Shown: one piece after another, positions 6,283 to 10,186 of the stretch
Layout of the letters: each line of letters begins with the position of its first letter
Numbering within the stretch: the first letter of the stretch is position 1
Source of the DNA: CBDVAK01 sp965371945
GTDB lineage: Bacteria; Pseudomonadota; Gammaproteobacteria; Competibacterales; JAHEDQ01
Length of the DNA stretch: 10,186 nucleotides
Direction: 5' to 3'
Assembly (NCBI GenBank): GCA_965371945.1
Contig: CBDVAK010000119.1
Coordinates: 1 to 10,186, forward strand
Notes under the pieces: generated by a model
Seen by the model: only the letters and a program-made list of their open reading frames with translations
Databases searched by the model: none
What the model was told of the DNA's origin: nothing
Program-made: the position numbers and the translations under genes

Positions 6283-7265
6283 GCGACGCCGGCAAACTGC
6301 TCGCCGTGCACGACCTGCGGATCGAATTTCCGACCCGTCGGGGCACCCTGGTCGCCGTGGATGGAGTGTCATTTCACATTGCGCCCGGCGAGGTGCTGGG
6401 CGTGGTGGGAGAATCCGGCGCCGGCAAATCGCTGACCGGGGCCGCGATCATCGGGCTGCTGGATCCACCGGGACGCATTGCCGGCGGCAGCATCAGGCTG
6501 CATGGCGAGCGCATCGACAACCTGCCCGCCGAAGCGCTGCGCAGATTGCGTGGAAGGCATATCGGCGCGGTGTTCCAGGACCCGCTGACCAGCCTCAACC
6601 CGCTCTACACGATCTCCAGGCAACTGGTGGAAACCATACGCACGCACACCGATCTGGGACCGGGTCCGGCCCGGGAGCGTGCCCTCGCGCTGCTACAGGA
6701 AGTGGGGATACCAGCGGCTGAACAGCGTATGAATCACTATCCTCACCAGTTCTCCGGAGGCATGCGCCAGCGGGTGGTCATCGCGCTGGCGCTGTGTGCC
6801 AACCCGGAGTTGATCATCGCCGACGAGCCCACCACGGCCCTGGATATCTCGATACAGGCGCAGATCATCGCGCTGCTCAAACGTCTTTGCCGGGAACACC
6901 GTACCGCAGTGATGCTGATTACCCATGACATGGGGGTTATCGCGGAGACCGCCGACCGGGTGGCGGTAATGTACGCCGGACGACTGGTCGAGGTCGGCCC
7001 GGTCAAGCAGGTGATCAAAAATCCCCTCCACCCCTACACGCGGGGACTGATGGGTTCGATTCCGGTGGTCGGCCATCGCAGCGAACGCCTGGTGCAGATC
7101 GAGGGCGCCATGCCCCGTCTCAACGAAATTCCCACCGGTTGCGCCTTCCATCCACGCTGCCAGGAAGCCACCGCACGCTGCCGGACCGAAAGACCCAATC
7201 CCGCCGACCGCGGCGACAGCCAGGTCGCCTGCTGGCTGCACTGGCGCGAGGGCGCTCATGACTGA
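6279..7265 (+). CDS. peptide-type ABC transporter ATP-binding protein, DppD/OppD-like
   Basis: This is one of two cytoplasmic ATPases that drive the importer. All nucleotide-binding motifs are intact: Walker A GESGAGKS (44-51), Q-loop glutamine 100, signature FSGGMRQR (158-165), Walker B LIIADEP (178-184) and the H-loop histidine 216. The C-terminal oligopeptide/dipeptide extension has four cysteines (288, 294, 301 and 318) in a GCAFHPRC context. Such cysteines are reported to hold an iron-sulfur cluster in some Opp/Dpp ATPases (from memory). The length of 328 residues is normal. The start ATG overlaps the preceding stop by 4 nt, and the end overlaps the next gene by 8 nt. The substrate cannot be told from an ATPase. 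Confidence 0.96.
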   Translation: MSDAGKLLAVHDLRIEFPTRRGTLVAVDGVSFHIAPGEVLGVVGESGAGKSLTGAAIIGLLDPPGRIAGGSIRLHGERIDNLPAEALRRLRGRHIGAVFQDPLTSLNPLYTISRQLVETIRTHTDLGPGPARERALALLQEVGIPAAEQRMNHYPHQFSGGMRQRVVIALALCANPELIIADEPTTALDISIQAQIIALLKRLCREHRTAVMLITHDMGVIAETADRVAVMYAGRLVEVGPVKQVIKNPLHPYTRGLMGSIPVVGHRSERLVQIEGAMPRLNEIPTGCAFHPRCQEATARCRTERPNPADRGDSQVACWLHWREGAHD

Positions 7266-8289
7266 CGGCAACGAGCCAACAGCGCTGCTGCGGGTCGATA
7301 ACCTGGCCCGCTACTTCGACGTGTCACCGCCGCTGCTGAATCGGTTGCTGGAACGCAAACCACGCATGCTGCTGCGCGCGGTCGACGGTATCAGTTTCGC
7401 TATCGAACGGGGCAAAACCTTCGCACTGGTGGGTGAGTCCGGCTGCGGTAAATCGACCGTGGCCCGTACCGTGGTCGGTCTCTACCGACCCAATGGCGGC
7501 AGCGTCAGCTTCAAAGGTACGAAGGTCAGCACACTTACCAGACGTAGCGATCTGAAGCCCTTTCACCGTAGCGTGCAGATGATCTTTCAAGATCCCTATG
7601 CCAGCCTGAACCCCCGCTGGCGGGTCCGCGACATCGTCTCCGAGCCCCTGCGTGCGTTCAGGCTGCTGGAAAACACCCGCGCGCGGTATCGACGCGCTGC
7701 TGAACTGTTGCGGCAGGTCGGGCTGGCGGGACAGGACGGTGACCGGTTCCCGCACGAATTCTCCGGCGGCCAGCGCCAACGAATTTCGATCGCCCGCGCA
7801 CTGGCCAGCGAACCGGAGTTCCTGGTCCTGGATGAACCGACATCGGCACTGGACGTGTCGGTGCAGGCCCAGGTCCTGAACCTGCTAAGGGATCTGCAGC
7901 AATCGCTGAACCTGACCTTCCTGCTGATTACCCATGACCTGGCCGTGGTCCACCACATGGCCGACTCGGTGGGTGTCATGTATCTGGGCCGACTTTGCGA
8001 GGAGGCGGACGCGCAACGATTGTTCGCACAACCCGCCCATCCCTATACGCGGCTGTTGCTCGACACCTTGCCGGACCTGGAATTCAGTGGCCGTCAACGC
8101 ACCCCGGTGGCGGGTGAAGTCCCCAACCCCATCGACCCACCACCAGGCTGCGCATTCCACCCGCGTTGCCCGTTTGCCAATGACCGCTGTCGAGTCGAGC
8201 GCCCGCAACTGCGGACTCACGACGACGGCTCACGGGTCGCCTGCCATGCACTTTTCGAGGGGCGCCTGCCGGAATGGCCCCAAAGCTGA
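7258..8289 (+). CDS. peptide-type ABC transporter ATP-binding protein, DppF/OppF-like
   Basis: This is the second ATPase, partner of the preceding one. Motifs present are Walker A GESGCGKS (59-66), Q-loop glutamine 111, signature FSGGQRQR (168-175), Walker B LVLDEP (189-194) and the H-loop histidine 226. The N-terminal segment contains the hydrophobic-basic stretch (about 24-40) before the AVDG strand that is usual in DppF/OppF. The C-terminal extension carries four cysteines (298, 304, 311 and 329) spaced as in the first ATPase. The 343-residue length is normal. Its ATG lies 8 nt inside the preceding gene (7258-7265), so it depends on coupled translation. It is the last gene of the operon: 6 nt after its stop comes the end of the convergent GST-like gene, with no clear terminator between them. 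Confidence 0.96.
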   Translation: MTDGNEPTALLRVDNLARYFDVSPPLLNRLLERKPRMLLRAVDGISFAIERGKTFALVGESGCGKSTVARTVVGLYRPNGGSVSFKGTKVSTLTRRSDLKPFHRSVQMIFQDPYASLNPRWRVRDIVSEPLRAFRLLENTRARYRRAAELLRQVGLAGQDGDRFPHEFSGGQRQRISIARALASEPEFLVLDEPTSALDVSVQAQVLNLLRDLQQSLNLTFLLITHDLAVVHHMADSVGVMYLGRLCEEADAQRLFAQPAHPYTRLLLDTLPDLEFSGRQRTPVAGEVPNPIDPPPGCAFHPRCPFANDRCRVERPQLRTHDDGSRVACHALFEGRLPEWPQS

Positions 8290-8295
8290 GCTGGC

Positions 8296-8925
8296 TCAGG
8301 CCACAACCCCGGGACGCGCGCTGACCTCTTCATGCCAGCGCCTCAGGTGGAGGTGATCTTCGGGCATCGACCACTTGATCCTGGCGGCGAAATCAACGCT
8401 AACCACGGCGGTGATGTCGGCCAGCGTATACAACTCTCCAAGCAGATAGCGATTTTCGGCCAGGTGCGAATCGAGCGCCCGGAAGAACCGCTGAGCACGC
8501 AGCCTGCCGCGCTCCACCAGTTGAGGTATCTGCTGATAGTTGTCGGGCCCGGTCAGCGCCCTGCCCTCCAGTTTACGGGCACGATTGCGCAGACATTCCG
8601 CGACGGCCAGAAAACCATCGTACTCGACCCGGTGATTCCACTGCAGTACCTGCGCCTGCTGCAACGCGTCACACCCCATCAGCACCGGCTCGGGGTGCAG
8701 CGACTCGAGATAGTGACAGATCGCCAGCGTCTCCCACAGACTACTGCCATCATCCAACTCCAGCACAGGAACGGTGCAACGCGGATTCAATGCCCGGAAC
8801 CGGGCGCCAAGATGCTCCATTCCAGCCAGGTCAACCTGTACGGTGGGGATTTCCAACCCCTTTTCAGCCAGAAATATGCGTACCCTGCGGGGGCTGGGTG
8901 CGGTAATACAGTCGTAGAATTTCAT
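8296..8925 (-). CDS. glutathione S-transferase-like protein
   Basis: The 209-residue protein has the two-domain cytosolic GST layout. The thioredoxin-like N-terminal domain (1-75) contains the APSPRRVRIFLAEKG helix region (9-23), a VP with the cis-proline at 53, and the SLWETLAI motif, whose E65 and T66 would bind the glutamyl part of glutathione. The helical C-terminal domain (about 85-209) has the LADI N-capping motif (168-171) of the fold. A serine in the 9-12 region could be the catalytic residue, but the class is not certain. The ATG at 8925 is chosen because the fold starts there and GGAG lies 5 nt before it; an upstream in-frame start would add 22 residues without homology. It is convergent with the ABC operon and divergent from the amidohydrolase. 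Its substrate is unknown. Confidence 0.88.
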   Translation of the reverse strand: MKFYDCITAPSPRRVRIFLAEKGLEIPTVQVDLAGMEHLGARFRALNPRCTVPVLELDDGSSLWETLAICHYLESLHPEPVLMGCDALQQAQVLQWNHRVEYDGFLAVAECLRNRARKLEGRALTGPDNYQQIPQLVERGRLRAQRFFRALDSHLAENRYLLGELYTLADITAVVSVDFAARIKWSMPEDHLHLRRWHEEVSARPGVVA

Positions 8926-8963
8926 TGTGGCTCCGGTGCGGAATTGCGGGCGCCAAACCAGTT

Positions 8964-8982
8964 TGTGCCATGCTATGGCACA
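8964..8982. promoter_or_regulatory. perfect 19-bp palindrome, likely operator of the divergent gene pair
   Basis: TGTGCCAT (8964-8971) and ATGGCACA (8975-8982) are exact inverted repeats around GCT. The site lies in the 85-bp region between the divergent GST-like and amidohydrolase starts, which is where an operator acting on both would sit. On the minus strand it falls between TTGAAC (8988-8983) and a weak CAAACT 17 bp further on, so a bound dimer would cover a candidate promoter spacer. No regulator gene is in the window. Confidence 0.6.
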
Positions 8983-9010
8983 GTTCAACAATCAGGATGA
9001 CGGCAACACC

Positions 9011-10186
9011 ATGGGCACCACTCTCTATAGCGGCGGCGCGATCATCACCGCCGAGGGCACGCTGCTGGAAGACCACGCCGTGCTGGTCACGGGCGACACC
9101 ATCGAGTCGGTCGACACCGTCACGGCGTTCGAAGGCTTCGAGGGCCAACGCGTCGATACCGGTGGTGGCACCCTGCTGCCGGGACTGATCGACTGCCATG
9201 TACACCTGTGTTACCGCTCAGAGCCGGATCCCGGTACCGCGTTGGACAAACTCCCACCCGCCCAGGCCACCATTCGCGCCCTGGAAAATGCCCAGACCAC
9301 CCTGCGTGGCGGCATCACCGCGGTCCGCGACTGCGGCGGCAAGGACTATATGGAATTCGCGGTGCGCGATGCCTGCAACAGCGGCAGGTTCGCTGGGCCG
9401 ACTATCCGCGCGGCAGGGCGCATGATCTGTATGACCGGCGGTCATGGCAACCGGATCGGGCGTATCGCGGACGGTGAGGACGAGGTCGTCAAAGCGGTAC
9501 GCGAGCAAATCCATGCCGGCTGTGACCTGGTCAAGATCATGGCCACCGGCGGCGTGATGACCCCGGGGGTGGACCCGCGCGATGCCCACTACAGCGCCGC
9601 GGAAATGAAAGCCGGCGTCAGTGAAGCCAAACGCTTTCACAAACGCAGCGCCAGCCACGCCCAGGGCACCACTGGAATCCTCAACGCCGTGCGCGCCGGC
9701 ATCGATTCGATCGAGCACGGTATTTACATGGACGAACAATGTCTGCGCGAGATGCTGGAAGCCGGTACCTACCTGGTGCCGACATTCTCGGCGCTACAGG
9801 CCATGCTCGATCATGCCAGTGCCGGCATCCCCGACTATATGGTCGAAAAGGCTCGGCGGGTGGAGGGCCGACACCGGGAGTCGATCCGCATGTACTACCA
9901 GGCCGGTGGGCGTATTGCCATGGGCACCGATGCCGGTACACCTTTCAACGAACACGGTGCCAACGCCCATGAACTGAGGCTTATGGTGGACAACGGTATG
10001 GACGAAAAAGATGCCATCATCGCCGCCACCGCGCATGCTGCGGATCTGATGGGGCTGGAACACCAGGGGCGTATCGCGGCGGGGAACCGTGCCGACCTGT
10101 TGCTGGTAGAGGGCAACCCGCTGGTCGATATCGACCGGGTGGCGGATTGCAGCCAGCATCGATTGGTGGTCAAGAACGGTGTCCCG
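9011..10186 (+). CDS. metal-dependent amidohydrolase (imidazolonepropionase / Xaa-Pro dipeptidase-like), 3' end outside window
   Basis: This is a cytoplasmic hydrolase of the amidohydrolase superfamily, in the subgroup that includes imidazolonepropionase-like enzymes, prolidase-like dipeptidases and N-acyl amino acid hydrolases. The frame is open from ATG 9011 to the window end: 392 codons with no stop. Metal-site residues are all present: the HVH pair (H63, H65) after GLIDC, K175 in VKIMATGG (the lysine expected to be carboxylated), H216, H236 and D307 in AMGTDAG. There is no signal peptide. The family is usually about 400-420 residues, so only the C-terminus should be missing. An alternative in-frame ATG at 8975 would add 12 residues but lies inside the palindrome. 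Neither start has a well-spaced ribosome site. Proximity to a peptide importer suggests that it acts on imported peptides or N-acyl amino acids; this is inference. Confidence 0.9.
   Translation, partial: MGTTLYSGGAIITAEGTLLEDHAVLVTGDTIESVDTVTAFEGFEGQRVDTGGGTLLPGLIDCHVHLCYRSEPDPGTALDKLPPAQATIRALENAQTTLRGGITAVRDCGGKDYMEFAVRDACNSGRFAGPTIRAAGRMICMTGGHGNRIGRIADGEDEVVKAVREQIHAGCDLVKIMATGGVMTPGVDPRDAHYSAAEMKAGVSEAKRFHKRSASHAQGTTGILNAVRAGIDSIEHGIYMDEQCLREMLEAGTYLVPTFSALQAMLDHASAGIPDYMVEKARRVEGRHRESIRMYYQAGGRIAMGTDAGTPFNEHGANAHELRLMVDNGMDEKDAIIAATAHAADLMGLEHQGRIAAGNRADLLLVEGNPLVDIDRVADCSQHRLVVKNGVP

Noticed and set aside
8286..8299. CTGAG / CTCAG inverted repeat between the convergent genes as a bidirectional terminator
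   Set aside because: Five-base arms with no T-run on either strand are too weak to call a terminator.
8926..8991. N-terminal extension of the GST-like protein by 22 residues
   Set aside because: The GST fold begins at the ATG at 8925, which has GGAG at 5 nt. The extension crosses the palindrome and has no similarity to GSTs.

Overview
The window is GC-rich and tightly packed. It looks like chromosomal DNA of a Gammaproteobacterium or a close relative (Pseudomonadota). The birA-coaX pair beside a tRNA gene, the CCA-encoding tRNA and the Dpp/Opp-type operon all fit that group. The genus cannot be read from the sequence.

Left part, minus strand (positions 2437 down to 1). A small helix-hairpin-helix protein with an extreme poly-lysine tail comes first. 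It is followed by birA (biotin-protein ligase and biotin-operon repressor), coaX (type III pantothenate kinase, overlapping birA by 4 nt) and a tRNA-Thr(CGU) with its own promoter. Beyond the tRNA 3' end, positions 1-180 hold no recognisable gene but do hold a perfect 12-bp tandem repeat. That arrangement resembles the integrase-binding side of an element integrated at a tRNA gene; this is inference, because the element itself would lie outside the window.

Middle part, plus strand (2734-8289). This is a complete five-gene peptide-type ABC importer operon: periplasmic binding protein, two permeases and two ATPases. The four membrane and ATPase genes are almost contiguous or overlap. The binding-protein gene is separated from them by a strong GC-rich hairpin, a layout that usually allows the binding protein to be made in excess. 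The leader upstream holds a hairpin, a strong Shine-Dalgarno that sets a TTG start, and a possible 45-codon small ORF.

Right part. A cytosolic glutathione-S-transferase-like gene (minus) runs convergent to the operon and divergent from a metal-dependent amidohydrolase (plus, cut by the window end). The 85-bp divergent region contains a perfect 19-bp palindrome that looks like a repressor operator. Together the importer and the amidohydrolase suggest uptake of peptides or N-acylated amino acids followed by cytoplasmic hydrolysis; the substrate is unknown.

Most of the window is ordinary housekeeping and transport. The less ordinary items are the poly-lysine HhH protein, the terminator hairpin at the birA start, the divergent operator, the operon leader and the repeats beside the tRNA. 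I found no CRISPR array, insertion sequence or clear novel multi-gene system.
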